Assembly (NCBI GenBank): GCA_004362315.1
Contig: SNWL01000003.1
Coordinates: 806,001-870,000, forward strand
Origin: Mycobacterium sp. BK086
GTDB taxonomy: Bacteria > Actinomycetota > Actinomycetes > Mycobacteriales > Mycobacteriaceae
Length of the DNA: 64,000 nt
Direction of reading: 5' to 3'
Position 1 is the first letter of the stretch, and every line of letters begins with the position of its first letter. Position numbers and translations under genes: made by a program. Positions 1 through 8,875 of this stretch are shown piece by piece. The notes under the pieces are model-generated. The model saw nothing but the letters and a program-made list of their open reading frames with translations, was not told the DNA's origin and searched no databases.

Positions 1-1
1 C

Positions 2-1123
2 CGCCGCGCCGACCACGCCGGCTGGAGCGAACGCGATTGGGAGGACGCGGTTCTCGACTCCCTGCGCAAGGCAGTGAAGCGACGCCTGGTCGCCGACGTG
101 CCGGTCGGCTGCCTGCTCTCGGGCGGAGTCGACTCCAGCCTGATCGTCGGGCTATTGGCCGAAGCCGGCCAGCACGGCCTTTCCACGTTCTCCATCGGGT
201 TCGAATCGGTCGGCGGGGTCAAGGGCGACGAGTTCGTCTACTCCGACATCGTGGCCAAGCGGTTCGATACCGATCACCACCAGATCCGCATCGACACCGC
301 CCGCATGCTGCCCGCCCTCGAAGGGGCGATCGGCGCGATGAGCGAGCCGATGGTGTCGCACGACTGCGTGGCTTTCTATCTGCTCAGCCAGGAAGTGGCC
401 AAGCACGTCAAGGTCGTTCAGTCCGGGCAGGGCGCCGACGAGGTGTTCGCCGGCTATCACTGGTATCCCCCGATGGGCGAGCCGGATGCCGCCACCGTGG
501 CCGGCTCGGTGGCCAGCTATCGAGGAGCGTTCTTCGATCGGGACCACGACGGCGTCGCCGACCTGCTGGCCGCGGACCGGATCAGCGACCAGGACCCGAG
601 TCTGGCGTTCGTGGCCGAGCACTTCGCCCGGGCCGGTGCGCAGACCGGTGTGGACCGCGCGCTGCGCCTGGACACCACCGTGATGCTGGTCGACGATCCG
701 GTCAAACGCGTCGACAACATGACGATGGCGTGGGGGCTGGAAGGCCGGGTGCCCTTCCTCGACCACGAACTCGTCGAGCTCGCCGCCACCTGCCCGCCAG
801 AACTCAAAACCGCCCACGGCGGCAAGGGTGTGCTGAAAGAGGCTGCGCGGCAGGTCATTCCCTCCGAGGTGATCGACAGGCCCAAGGGATACTTCCCGGT
901 GCCCGCACTCACCCACCTGGAGGGTCCGTATCTGGACATGGTCCGCGATGCGCTGTACGCGCCGCAGGCCAAGGAGCGCGGCTTGTTCCGGCCCGATGCC
1001 GTGGAACGCCTGCTGGCCGACCCCAACGGCCGCCTCACCCCGCTGCGCGGGAACGAGCTGTGGCAGATCGGACTGCTCGAACTGTGGCTGCAGCAGCACG
1101 GAATCACCGGGCCGGCAGCGTGA
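2..1123 (+). CDS. asnO: N-acetylglutaminylglutamine amidotransferase, 3' part (asparagine synthase family)
   Basis: This is the C-terminal 373 residues of an asparagine-synthetase-B-like amidotransferase; the reading frame is open to the left window edge, so the N-terminal glutaminase domain lies outside. The ATP-pyrophosphatase loop SGGVDSS is encoded at 119-139, and later segments such as SGQGADEVFAGY and GLEGRVPFLDHELVE are typical of the synthetase domain. The family member that sits next to an ngg gene is known to amidate N-acetylglutaminylglutamine, making the osmoprotectant NAGGN in the cytoplasm. The assignment to that subfamily rather than to ordinary asnB rests mainly on the four-base stop/start overlap with the downstream ngg gene. 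Confidence 0.88.
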   Translation, partial: RRADHAGWSERDWEDAVLDSLRKAVKRRLVADVPVGCLLSGGVDSSLIVGLLAEAGQHGLSTFSIGFESVGGVKGDEFVYSDIVAKRFDTDHHQIRIDTARMLPALEGAIGAMSEPMVSHDCVAFYLLSQEVAKHVKVVQSGQGADEVFAGYHWYPPMGEPDAATVAGSVASYRGAFFDRDHDGVADLLAADRISDQDPSLAFVAEHFARAGAQTGVDRALRLDTTVMLVDDPVKRVDNMTMAWGLEGRVPFLDHELVELAATCPPELKTAHGGKGVLKEAARQVIPSEVIDRPKGYFPVPALTHLEGPYLDMVRDALYAPQAKERGLFRPDAVERLLADPNGRLTPLRGNELWQIGLLELWLQQHGITGPAA

Positions 1124-2871
1124 CGTCGCATACCGAGGCCATCACGCTGAGCCTGCACGAGGCGTCGCCGGAGGAACTCGTCCGGGAGATGTCCGATGAC
1201 ACGGTGCTCGAACTTGGTTGGGGCCGACTGATTTTCGGGCAGACCTTCGATGATCCCGACAAGCTGGCCGCCGTGCTGCAGCAAGAAGTCCGGGGCCGCA
1301 GGGACATCTGCATCTACGCCCGCGAATCCCATGTGCTGGTGGCGAAGTCACCGGCCGAGCTGTTCATCGACCCCAGCCACACCTACCGGTGGCGACTGTC
1401 TCCCGACGATCCGGACCCGAGCCAGCCGATCGGCTTCTCGGTGCGCGCGTTGCGCGACAAGTCCGACGCCGACGAGATGAACCGGGTTTACCTGCGCTGC
1501 GGCATGGTTCCCGCGCCGACCGAGGTGATCTGGAACAACCACCTGCACTGCGATGCGGTCGAGTATCTGGTCGCGGTACGCGATGACGACGGTTCGATCA
1601 TCGGCACCGTCACCGGGGTGGACCACAAGCGGCTGTTCAACGATCCCGAGGACGGCTCGAGCCTGTGGACCCTGGCCGTCGACCCGACGACGAGTCTGCC
1701 CGGCATCGGCGCCGCGCTGACCCGCACGCTGGCCGCGATGTTCCGTGACCGGGACCGCGCCTACATGGACCTGTCGGTGGCCTACGACAACGAGGCCGCG
1801 ATCGCGCTGTACGAGAAGCTCGGTTTCCAGCGGGTCCCGGTGCTGGCCGTCAAACGCAAGAACGCCATCAACGAGCCGCTGTTCACCCCGCCGTCGGAAA
1901 CCGTCGACGATCTGAACCCCTACGCGCGCATCATCGCCGACGAGGCCATGCGTCGCGGTATCCGGGTCGAGGTGCTCGATGCCGAGACCGGCGAGATGCG
2001 GTTGTCGCACGGCGGGCGCAGTGTGGTGACCCGGGAATCGTTGAGCGAATACACCTCTGCGGTGGCGATGAGCCGCTGCGACGACAAGCGGCTCACCCGT
2101 CGCATCGTCTCGGAGGCCGGCATCGTGGTGCCCCGCGGCAGGCTGGCCACGTTCGACGCCGAGGACCATGCATTCCTGTCCGACGTCGGCGACGTCGTCG
2201 TCAAACCGACCCGCGGCGAACAGGGCAAGGGCATCACCGTCGGGGTCGACGGACCCGAGGCGCTGGATTCCGCACTCGCCCGTGCCCGTGAACAACATCC
2301 CGAAGTGCTGATCGAGCAGCGCGCCGACGGAGACGATCTGCGCCTGGTGGTCATCGATGGCAAGGTGGTCGCGGCCGCGCTGCGCAAACCCGCCGAGGTG
2401 GTCGGCACCGGTAAGCACACCATTCTGGAGCTGATCCAGACCCAGAGCCGCCGGCGGGCCGCCGCCACCGGCGGCGAGTCACGCATTCCGGTCGATGACG
2501 TCACCGAATCGACCGTGGCCGAAGCCGGCTTGTCGTTCGATGACGTGCTCGACGAGGGGGTGCGCCTGCGGGTGCGCCGGACCGCCAATCTGCATCAGGG
2601 CGGCACCATTCACGACGTGACGGCCACCGTGCACCCCGAGCTGTGCCGGGTGGGGGTGGCGGCGGCCGCCGCCATCGGCATTCCGGTCACCGGCATCGAT
2701 CTGCTGGTGCCCGACGTCACCCGCGACGAGTACGTGTTCATCGAGGCCAACGAGCGTCCCGGGCTGGCGAATCACGAGCCACAGCCGACCGCACAGGCAT
2801 TCGTCGACTTCCTGTTTCCCGGGCAGCCGGGTCTACCGCAGGCGTGGACTCCTGAACAGCCGCCGCGCTGA
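1120..2871 (+). CDS. ngg: N-acetylglutaminylglutamine synthetase (GNAT plus ATP-grasp fusion)
   Basis: This 583-residue protein joins two enzymes. Residues about 105-255 form a GNAT acetyltransferase (conserved LPGIGAAL turn near residue 191 and NEAAIALYEKLGF). Residues about 290-575 form an ATP-grasp ligase, with VVVKPTRGEQGKG near 360 and FIEANERPGL near 541. The architecture is that of the Ngg/TIGR03103 family, which acetylates glutamine and ligates a second glutamine. The start is taken as GTG at 1120 because it overlaps the upstream stop as GTGA, implying translational coupling to asnO; the same frame is open much further upstream, but that part is antisense-like low-complexity translation over asnO. 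With asnO it should make NAGGN, an osmolyte best known from proteobacteria. Confidence 0.88.
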   Translation: MTSHTEAITLSLHEASPEELVREMSDDTVLELGWGRLIFGQTFDDPDKLAAVLQQEVRGRRDICIYARESHVLVAKSPAELFIDPSHTYRWRLSPDDPDPSQPIGFSVRALRDKSDADEMNRVYLRCGMVPAPTEVIWNNHLHCDAVEYLVAVRDDDGSIIGTVTGVDHKRLFNDPEDGSSLWTLAVDPTTSLPGIGAALTRTLAAMFRDRDRAYMDLSVAYDNEAAIALYEKLGFQRVPVLAVKRKNAINEPLFTPPSETVDDLNPYARIIADEAMRRGIRVEVLDAETGEMRLSHGGRSVVTRESLSEYTSAVAMSRCDDKRLTRRIVSEAGIVVPRGRLATFDAEDHAFLSDVGDVVVKPTRGEQGKGITVGVDGPEALDSALARAREQHPEVLIEQRADGDDLRLVVIDGKVVAAALRKPAEVVGTGKHTILELIQTQSRRRAAATGGESRIPVDDVTESTVAEAGLSFDDVLDEGVRLRVRRTANLHQGGTIHDVTATVHPELCRVGVAAAAAIGIPVTGIDLLVPDVTRDEYVFIEANERPGLANHEPQPTAQAFVDFLFPGQPGLPQAWTPEQPPR

Positions 2872-2873
2872 AT

Positions 2874-3437
2874 TCACCAGGTGCTGGTGCGCAGCACGAT
2901 CTCGGCGGCCAGCTGTGCGGTGGATTCCGCGGCGTTGCGCCGCCCGGTGAATTCGACCAGGCGGAAATCGCTGTAGACGTAGCGCTGGCTGGCCCGGGCC
3001 AGCGCCCTGGCGGCCGGGGTGCTCACCAACGCGGTGGTGTTGATCTCCACCGGCGGGCAGTCCTCGTCACGGACCACACCGTTCTGGTCGGGAACCTTGG
3101 GGTGCCCGCGGTCGATCACGACCAGACCGGTGAACCGGTCGAGGCGGGTGGCGGCCAGCTCCCAGGCGAGCTCCGCGCCCGCCCGGTCGCCCACCAGGAT
3201 TCCCCAGCGGACATCGAGCGCGTCGAGGATGCCGATGACGGCTTTGGGATGTAGCCGTGGGTCGGCACCGATGACGACGGTTCGCACCGAAGCCGTGTGC
3301 AGGCGCTGACAGACCCCGTCGTAGGCGGCCGGTGCGTGCTGGGCGGCACCCAGCACGACGACGTAGGGGCCCTTCTCCGGGCCGGTCACGCTGACCGGCA
3401 CGGGGAACCCATCGACAGTCACCATCGTCGAAGGCAT
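2874..3437 (-). CDS. small alpha/beta-hydrolase-like protein
   Basis: The product is 187 residues and has the strand/turn pattern of an alpha/beta-hydrolase core: an early YVVVLGAAQHAP segment in the position of the oxyanion loop, then WGILVGDRAGAELAWELA where hydrolases carry the nucleophile elbow, then FTGLVVIDRGHP. The elbow reads GDRAG, with Asp-Arg-Ala instead of a serine, so a classical Ser-His-Asp esterase is unlikely; an Asp nucleophile or a non-catalytic protein are both possible. It converges on ngg with only two bases between the stops. Substrate and role are not recognised. Confidence 0.7.
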   Translation of the reverse strand: MPSTMVTVDGFPVPVSVTGPEKGPYVVVLGAAQHAPAAYDGVCQRLHTASVRTVVIGADPRLHPKAVIGILDALDVRWGILVGDRAGAELAWELAATRLDRFTGLVVIDRGHPKVPDQNGVVRDEDCPPVEINTTALVSTPAARALARASQRYVYSDFRLVEFTGRRNAAESTAQLAAEIVLRTSTW

Positions 3438-3501
3438 TTCGCCACGTTACTGTGAAAGTGGCTTACGGCGGGCGGTTTTCGCAGGGTCCCTCAACTCCTA
3501 C

Positions 3502-4173
3502 TCAGGTAGCACGGCGAATCTTGGCGGCCTGCTTGGCAAAGACGTCCAGAAACGTCTGCGGCAGTGTCGCTTTGGCATCGACGCTGGGATCGGGCGTGGG
3601 AAAAGCGATTCCGAACATTCCGTATCTGCCCACGTTTTGGAATGCCATATAGACACTACTGGGAGAACCCATCAGCTGCATTGTTTGCTGGTACGCCAAG
3701 AGGCCGTCCCCCAAAGGGGGTAGCTCGGTGGTCGTGATGGGGATGCCCTTGCTCCGCGGATCGAAATAGGCTTCGAATTTCGCACAGCGCCCGGCCGCCG
3801 CCTCGAGCTTGTCCAGATCCAGTGGCCACGACAGCACGGTCATCACGATGCGCGCCCCGTCGTAGGTGGCGGCGTATTTCGAGGCGCTGCCGGGCCCGCG
3901 TTCCGCCGATTCGGCGATGACGTTCGTCATGGCATTGGCGCAGCCCTCGGGACGGGACAGCATCGACGGCGGGCTGCCTGCGTTGTCGGGCTGACCGGCC
4001 TGCTCGACGATGCGGTCGTACTGCACGCCGGGCGGGAAATCTGCCGGGCCCAGCGTGGCCTTCTCCAAGAACGCGCCCGGCCACGTCGCGGTGCCGGTGA
4101 CCGTCGATCCGCAGCCGGCGACCAGCACGGTGGCAGCAATCGCCGCGGTGACCAGTGTCGTCCGACCCGACAT
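3502..4173 (-). CDS. probable lipoprotein of unknown function
   Basis: The 223-residue protein begins with a lipoprotein signal peptide whose lipobox LVAGC puts the modified cysteine at residue 21, so it should be anchored to the outer face of the plasma membrane. The mature part is rich in small residues and carries two further cysteines (in EGCANAM and GRCAKFE) that could pair. Its general make-up resembles the many small mycobacterial lipoproteins with a sensor-like extracellular fold, but I do not recognise a named family. It lies 10 bases downstream of cobQ on the same strand, which may reflect shared transcription rather than shared function. Confidence 0.75.
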   Translation of the reverse strand: MSGRTTLVTAAIAATVLVAGCGSTVTGTATWPGAFLEKATLGPADFPPGVQYDRIVEQAGQPDNAGSPPSMLSRPEGCANAMTNVIAESAERGPGSASKYAATYDGARIVMTVLSWPLDLDKLEAAAGRCAKFEAYFDPRSKGIPITTTELPPLGDGLLAYQQTMQLMGSPSSVYMAFQNVGRYGMFGIAFPTPDPSVDAKATLPQTFLDVFAKQAAKIRRAT

Positions 4174-4183
4174 GGTTTTCAGG

Positions 4184-5689
4184 CTACCGATTCAGTCGCG
4201 TACTCACCGTGGGGCGCACGGCCGCACCGCCGTCGAGCAGCGACAACAGTGCGTCGATGTCGAGGTGGGCGGCCAGCAGATCGGCCATGACGTCGAGTTG
4301 AGCGTCTCGGCGGGCGGGCACCAGGGTGTCGGCGGCAACCCGAAATCCGTGCCGTCCGGCGGCGGCGGCCGCGGTGGCGAGCCAGTCGCGACGGAATTCG
4401 TCGTTGTCCAGCAGGCCGTGCCAATGGGTGCCGAACACGGCGCCGCGGACGTAGCCCTGCACGGCGCCGTCGGCCTCGAACCAGCTGTCCTCGGCGCAGC
4501 GGGTCACCCGTCCGTGGTGGATCTCGTAGCCGCTCAACGGACTCGGCCAGTGCCGCAGCACCTTGTCCTGGGCGAAGTCGATGTCGGCGTCGAACAGTCC
4601 CAGCCCGTCGACGTCACCGGCACGGGTTTCGACGGTGTCGCCGATGTGGCGGCACAACATCTGGAAGCCGCCGCAGATACCGAGCACCGGACGCCCGGCG
4701 CCGGCATGCGCGGCGATCGCGTCGGCCAGCCCCCGTTCCCGCAGCCAGCCGAGGTCGGCGACGGTCGCTTTACTACCCGGGATCACCACGATGTCCGCGT
4801 CGGCCACCTCGGCCGGTTCGGCGGCCCAGCGGACCTGCACGCCGGGCTCGCAGGCCAGGGCCTCGATATCGGTGGAGTTGGAGATCCGCGGCAACCGAAT
4901 GGCCGCCACCCGCAGCCACTGCTCACCGAGCGGCGGCGTCGGCACACCGACCACATGACCGGCCACCACGGACACCGAATCCTCGGTGTCCAGCCACAGC
5001 TCGTCGCTGTAGGGCACGATCCCGTAGGTGGGCCTGCCGGTGAGCTGAGCCAGCTGATCGAGGCCCGGCGCCAGCAGCGCGGGATCGCCGCGGAACTTGT
5101 TGACGATGAAGCCGGCGATCAGCGCCTGGTCTTCCGGTGAGAGCACGGCGAGGGTGCCGAACAGGTGGGCCAGCAGGCCGCCGCGGTCGATGTCGCCGAC
5201 GACGACGACCGGCAGTCCGGCCGCGCGCGCCAGGCCCATGTTGGCCAGATCGGTTGCCCGCAAGTTGATCTCGGCGGGTGACCCGGCGCCTTCGCAGATC
5301 ACGACGTCGAATTCGGCTCTCAGTGAAGCTAATTCGTCGGCGACCACCCCGGCCAGCCGATCGCGGTGCTCGATGTAGTCGCGCGCGCTCACCTGCCCCA
5401 CCGCATGCCCCTTGACCACCAGCTGCGAGGTGCGGTCACTACCGGGCTTGAGCAGGACGGGGTTGAACCGAGTGGTGGGTTGCAGGCCCGCCGCCCGCGC
5501 CTGCATACCCTGGGCCCGCCCGATCTCGCCGCCGTCGACCGTGACCACCGAGTTGTTGCTCATGTTCTGCGCCTTGAACGGCGCCACGCGAATTCCCTTG
5601 CGCGCCAACAGCCTGCACAGCCCGGCTACGACCATCGACTTGCCGGCGTCGGAGGTGGTGCCGGCGATCAGCAGCGCGCCGCCGGTCAC
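4184..5689 (-). CDS. cobQ: cobyric acid synthase CobQ
   Basis: This 501-residue enzyme amidates adenosylcobyrinic acid a,c-diamide at four side chains using glutamine and ATP, in cobalamin synthesis. The N-terminal dethiobiotin-synthetase-like ATP-binding domain starts [13 protein letters not shown] and continues with [10 protein letters not shown] and the [12 protein letters not shown] segment. The C-terminal class I glutaminase-like domain has the nucleophile cysteine in [10 protein letters not shown] and a histidine in GTHWHGLL. The GTG start at 5689 is chosen because it overlaps the map stop codon as GTGA and leaves the canonical N-terminus; a longer in-frame extension would run inside map. 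It is translationally coupled to map, an order familiar from fast-growing mycobacteria. No cobalamin riboswitch is visible upstream. Confidence 0.95.
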   Translation of the reverse strand: MTGGALLIAGTTSDAGKSMVVAGLCRLLARKGIRVAPFKAQNMSNNSVVTVDGGEIGRAQGMQARAAGLQPTTRFNPVLLKPGSDRTSQLVVKGHAVGQVSARDYIEHRDRLAGVVADELASLRAEFDVVICEGAGSPAEINLRATDLANMGLARAAGLPVVVVGDIDRGGLLAHLFGTLAVLSPEDQALIAGFIVNKFRGDPALLAPGLDQLAQLTGRPTYGIVPYSDELWLDTEDSVSVVAGHVVGVPTPPLGEQWLRVAAIRLPRISNSTDIEALACEPGVQVRWAAEPAEVADADIVVIPGSKATVADLGWLRERGLADAIAAHAGAGRPVLGICGGFQMLCRHIGDTVETRAGDVDGLGLFDADIDFAQDKVLRHWPSPLSGYEIHHGRVTRCAEDSWFEADGAVQGYVRGAVFGTHWHGLLDNDEFRRDWLATAAAAAGRHGFRVAADTLVPARRDAQLDVMADLLAAHLDIDALLSLLDGGAAVRPTVSTRLNR

Positions 5690-6546
5690 GGCGCCAGGGT
5701 CAGGATCTCCGCGCCGTCCTCGGTCACGACCAGGGTGTGCTCGAACTGGGCGGTCCACTTGCGGTCCTTGGTGGCCACCGTCCAGCCGTCGTCCCAGATC
5801 TCGTAGTCCAGTGCACCGAGGTTGATCATCGGCTCGATGGTGAACGTCATCCCGGGCTCCAGCACGGTCTCCACTTCGGGCTGGTCGTAGTGCAGCACCA
5901 CCAGACCGTTGTGGAACGTGGTGCCGATTCCGTGCCCGGTGAAATCACGAACCACGTTGTAGCCGAACCGGTTTGCGTATGCCTCGATGACCCGGCCGAC
6001 GACCGACAGCGCCCGGCCCGGCTTGACGGCCTTGATGGCCCGCATCGTCGCCTCGTGGGTGCGCTCCACCAACAGGCGGTGCTCCTCGCTGACGTCACCG
6101 GCCAGGAACGTGGCGTTGGTGTCGCCGTGCACACCGTTGATGTAGGCGGTGACGTCGATGTTGACGATGTCGCCGTCCTCGACCACGGTCGAGTCCGGGA
6201 TGCCGTGGCAGATGATCTCGTTGAGCGAGGTGCAGCACGACTTCGGAAAACCCTTGTAGTACAGCGTCGACGGGTAGGCGCCGTGGTCGACCATGTAGTC
6301 GTGGGCGATGCGGTCGAGTTCGTCGGTGGTCACGCCGGGGGCGACCGCCTTACCGGCCTCGGCCAGCGCGCCGGCTGCGATGCGTCCCGCGATCCGCATC
6401 TTCTCGATCACCTCGGGTGTCTGGACCCACGGCTCACTGCCTTCGGCCACCGTCGACTTACCGACGTATTCGGGACGCTCGATGGACTGGGGAACCTGCA
6501 GGTCCGGTGAAACCACTCCGGGCCGGAGTGCACTGCGTACGGGCAT
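5686..6546 (-). CDS. map: type I methionine aminopeptidase (MapB-type)
   Basis: The 286-residue protein removes the initiator methionine from nascent proteins. The five metal ligands of the family are visible at D131, D142, H205, E238 and E269, in [26 protein letters not shown] and QFEHT. A roughly 40-residue N-terminal extension precedes the catalytic domain, as in the M. tuberculosis MapB (type Ic) enzyme, whose length is nearly the same. The start is the ATG at 6546; the frame is open further upstream, but that part lies on top of the DUF1707 gene. It overlaps cobQ by four bases and lies 10 bases downstream of the DUF1707 gene. Confidence 0.96.
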   Translation of the reverse strand: MPVRSALRPGVVSPDLQVPQSIERPEYVGKSTVAEGSEPWVQTPEVIEKMRIAGRIAAGALAEAGKAVAPGVTTDELDRIAHDYMVDHGAYPSTLYYKGFPKSCCTSLNEIICHGIPDSTVVEDGDIVNIDVTAYINGVHGDTNATFLAGDVSEEHRLLVERTHEATMRAIKAVKPGRALSVVGRVIEAYANRFGYNVVRDFTGHGIGTTFHNGLVVLHYDQPEVETVLEPGMTFTIEPMINLGALDYEIWDDGWTVATKDRKWTAQFEHTLVVTEDGAEILTLAP

Positions 6547-6556
6547 GTAGGCCAGC

Positions 6557-7132
6557 CTAATGGCGACGCAGCAGCGGACGCTTGGGACCGCGGACGTTGA
6601 CCGAACCCATGACCACCCGGCCGGTGAGCACCACGTGCGGGGTGCCCTCGGCGGGTGCGTCCTTGCGGCGGTCGCGGGCGCTGCCGGCGTAGACGGTGAT
6701 GTCGTCGATGGACGCGCTCGCGCCGTCGGGCAGGCGCAGATCCACCGAGCCACGCACCATGTCGAGTTCGATGACGACGACCGGACCGGCGAAGCGGGCA
6801 TTGGTGAGGTCGAGGTCGACCGAGCCCATCCGGCGCACCAGCGCCAGCCGAGTCGGAACCGTCCACTCCCCGTGCCGGCGCAGTGAGCCCATCCAACCGC
6901 GCAATTCGACCCGGTCGGCCGCCGAGGTGACGATGGCACCGGGACCGGGTAGGTCGTCGACCAGGATCTCGAGATCGGTCTGCATGCGGGCGGCCGACAC
7001 CTGCGCCGAGCGCTCCTCGAACTCACCGATATCGATCAGCCCCAACGCGACGGCGTTGTGCAGCCGCCGCAGGGTCCCGTTGCGGTCGGCATCGGAGACC
7101 CGCAGCGCGGGCGTGTGGTCGATTCCGGTCAT
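6557..7132 (-). CDS. DUF1707 (SHOCT-like) domain protein
   Basis: The 191-residue protein carries an N-terminal DUF1707 domain of about 50 residues, recognisable from [14 protein letters not shown] followed by [12 protein letters not shown]. This domain occurs in many actinobacterial cell-envelope-associated proteins of unknown role. The rest (about 75-191) is a beta-rich segment with repeated GSVDLDL and GSVDLRL turns and [10 protein letters not shown], suggesting a small beta-helix of the LiaF/adhesin-like kind. The ATG at 7132 puts the DUF1707 motif near the N-terminus and is preferred. It sits upstream of map on the same strand, the position of Rv2862c relatives in M. tuberculosis. Function is unknown. 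Confidence 0.8.
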   Translation of the reverse strand: MTGIDHTPALRVSDADRNGTLRRLHNAVALGLIDIGEFEERSAQVSAARMQTDLEILVDDLPGPGAIVTSAADRVELRGWMGSLRRHGEWTVPTRLALVRRMGSVDLDLTNARFAGPVVVIELDMVRGSVDLRLPDGASASIDDITVYAGSARDRRKDAPAEGTPHVVLTGRVVMGSVNVRGPKRPLLRRH

Positions 7133-7201
7133 AGCCACTCCACGGTACCTGTTCGCCCTGGCCACACGCCCATCTCGGCAGCTCTCGGCTAGCCTGGGCC
7201 G

Positions 7202-7591
7202 ATGTTCGATTTGCCGCGCCGAACCGTCCTGATCGGGGCCGCTGTCGCGCCGATCGCCGCCTGCAACAGCAATACCGGCGAGCTCACCGCGTCGCCGACG
7301 ACGACCGCACCGGGTCAGGTGTTGGCCCCCACCGCCGACATCCCGGTGGGCTCGGGCAAGGTCGTCGGAGACACCGTCGTCACCCAGCCCAAACCCGGGG
7401 TGTTCGAGGGGTTCGTGGCCCGCTGCACCCACGCCGGGTGCAAGCTGCCCGGGGTCACCGACGGCACGCTCAGCTGCCCGTGCCACGGCAGCCAGTTCGG
7501 TCTCGACGGCGCGGTACTGCGCGGGCCTGCCGTGACGCCGCTGACGCCGGTCGCGGTGAAGGTTCAGGGCGCCGACGTCGTCGCTGGCTGA
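7202..7591 (+). CDS. exported Rieske [2Fe-2S] lipoprotein-like protein
   Basis: The 129-residue product has a short N-terminus with twin arginines (PRRTVLIG) and a hydrophobic stretch ending PIAAC (cysteine 21). It looks like a Tat-dependent lipoprotein, which would fit export of a folded iron-sulfur protein. The Rieske ligands are complete: C75-T-H77 and C92-P-C94-H95, with C80 and C94 able to form the usual stabilising disulfide. It should therefore hold a [2Fe-2S] cluster outside the membrane and carry electrons, but no partner oxidoreductase is adjacent. It is divergent from the DUF1707 gene and converges on the nitronate monooxygenase gene with one base between stops. Confidence 0.85.
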   Translation: MFDLPRRTVLIGAAVAPIAACNSNTGELTASPTTTAPGQVLAPTADIPVGSGKVVGDTVVTQPKPGVFEGFVARCTHAGCKLPGVTDGTLSCPCHGSQFGLDGAVLRGPAVTPLTPVAVKVQGADVVAG

Positions 7592-7592
7592 C

Positions 7593-8507
7593 TCAGAAGC
7601 GGGCCGCGGCCCCGGTCAGCGCGCTCTGCGCGCCCTCCCAGGTGCTGCGGACGATATCGGCCACCGGTAACACCTCGACGATGCGCGAGCAGACCTGGCC
7701 GGTGTTGGCCACGCTGGCCTCCATATCGCCCTCGAAGTAGAGCTCGGTGACGCCGCTGATCAGCGGAGCCGACGCTCCCTCGGTCGCGACGCGACGGGCC
7801 AGCCCCACGTGCAGCACGCGCATCGTGGGATTTCCGGGCAGGTTCAGCAGGATCGTGCCGGCGTCGTCGGCGGCGACGATGGCGTCCTTGAAGTTGGTGT
7901 GCACGCCCGCCTCACGGCTGGCCAGCATGCGGGTGCCCATCTGGACACCTTCGGCGCCCAACACCACTGCTGCGGCGGCCGACCGGGCGTCGCAGATGCC
8001 CCCGGCGGCGATCAGCGGCAGGTCGATCTGTTCGGCGATCAGCGGGAGCAGCACCATGGTCGACGCCCCGAGTGCGGATTTGAACCCACCTCCCTCGACG
8101 CCCTCGACCACCAACGCGTCGACACCGGCGTCGACCGCCTTGCGGGCGCCGCCCAGTGAGCCCACCACGTGCACCACCGTCATGCCCGCGTCGTGCAGCC
8201 GTGCGGTGAAAAGGCCCGGGTCACCGGCGGAGGTGAACACATGGCGCACATCGGCTTTCACCAACACGTCGACGATGGACGGGTCACGCTTCCAGCCCTG
8301 GATCATCAGGTTGGCGCCGACCGGCCGGTCGGTGAGATCGCGAACCTTGAACAGGTCCTCGCGGCCCTCCTCGGTGAGGGTTTCGATGACGCCGAGGCCA
8401 CCGGCCTCCGATACCGCCGCGGCGAGCTGCGCTCTGGCGATGTAGGTCATCGGCGCCTGGACGACGGGATAGGTGACGCCGAGCAACGTCTGGATCCGGT
8501 TGGCCAC
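7593..8507 (-). CDS. nitronate monooxygenase / 2-nitropropane dioxygenase family flavoprotein
   Basis: This 304-residue TIM-barrel flavoprotein belongs to the NMO family, which oxidises nitronates with FMN and oxygen; several relatives are enoyl-ACP reductase-like instead. Diagnostic segments are VVQAPMTYIAR at the N-terminus, VEGVEGGGF in the centre, LIAAGGICDARSAAAAV, and ALGAEGVQMGTR for FMN phosphate binding. The length is normal for the shorter class. It stands alone, converging with the Rieske gene. The substrate cannot be told from sequence; propionate-3-nitronate detoxification is one family role. Confidence 0.85.
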   Translation of the reverse strand: MANRIQTLLGVTYPVVQAPMTYIARAQLAAAVSEAGGLGVIETLTEEGREDLFKVRDLTDRPVGANLMIQGWKRDPSIVDVLVKADVRHVFTSAGDPGLFTARLHDAGMTVVHVVGSLGGARKAVDAGVDALVVEGVEGGGFKSALGASTMVLLPLIAEQIDLPLIAAGGICDARSAAAAVVLGAEGVQMGTRMLASREAGVHTNFKDAIVAADDAGTILLNLPGNPTMRVLHVGLARRVATEGASAPLISGVTELYFEGDMEASVANTGQVCSRIVEVLPVADIVRSTWEGAQSALTGAAARF

Positions 8508-8572
8508 GCATCATCTAAACACACCGGCCGCGACGCACCGAAGTTCTTGTCCCACTTGAGAATCGCGGTTGG

Positions 8573-8770
8573 TCAGGCGACCTTCAGCGCGTAGAGAACC
8601 AACACCAGGGTGGCCGTGAACATCATGGCCACGAGCAGAAATTTGGCGATCGGATTCAGTCCGCCGCTGTAGCGAGCCTCATATCTGAGCCGTCGCCGAA
8701 ATCGCATCCAGCGTCGCCGAGTCCAATCCATGGTCACGAGCCCGCCCCCACCGTCCGTCACGTCTTTCAC
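8573..8770 (-). CDS. small basic single-span membrane protein (hypothetical)
   Basis: This short frame encodes up to 65 residues: an arginine-rich stretch (RRRWMRFRRRLRYEARY) followed by one hydrophobic helix (AKFLLVAMMFTATLVLVLYALKVA) at the C-terminus, so it would be a tail-anchored or type II membrane peptide. The ATG at residue 14 is an alternative start giving 52 residues. The sharply amphipathic/hydrophobic layout is not what a random antisense frame usually gives, but I do not recognise a family. It lies about 65 bases upstream of the nitronate monooxygenase gene on the same strand. Confidence 0.45.
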   Translation of the reverse strand: MKDVTDGGGGLVTMDWTRRRWMRFRRRLRYEARYSGGLNPIAKFLLVAMMFTATLVLVLYALKVA

Positions 8771-8875
8771 ACCGCTTCGCGAGACGACGTCGGCCCTCGG
8801 TACTCACCATCATCGTGGCGGCCGATTTCGATGGATATGGGCTCGCCGAAGATTTAACCCAACGGTTGCCTTCGG

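Noticed and set aside
37-1119. 5' extension of the ngg frame over asnO
   Set aside because: The translation is Arg/Pro/Gly-rich out-of-frame sequence over a clear asparagine-synthetase domain; the Ngg fold begins only after 1120 and the GTGA junction fits.
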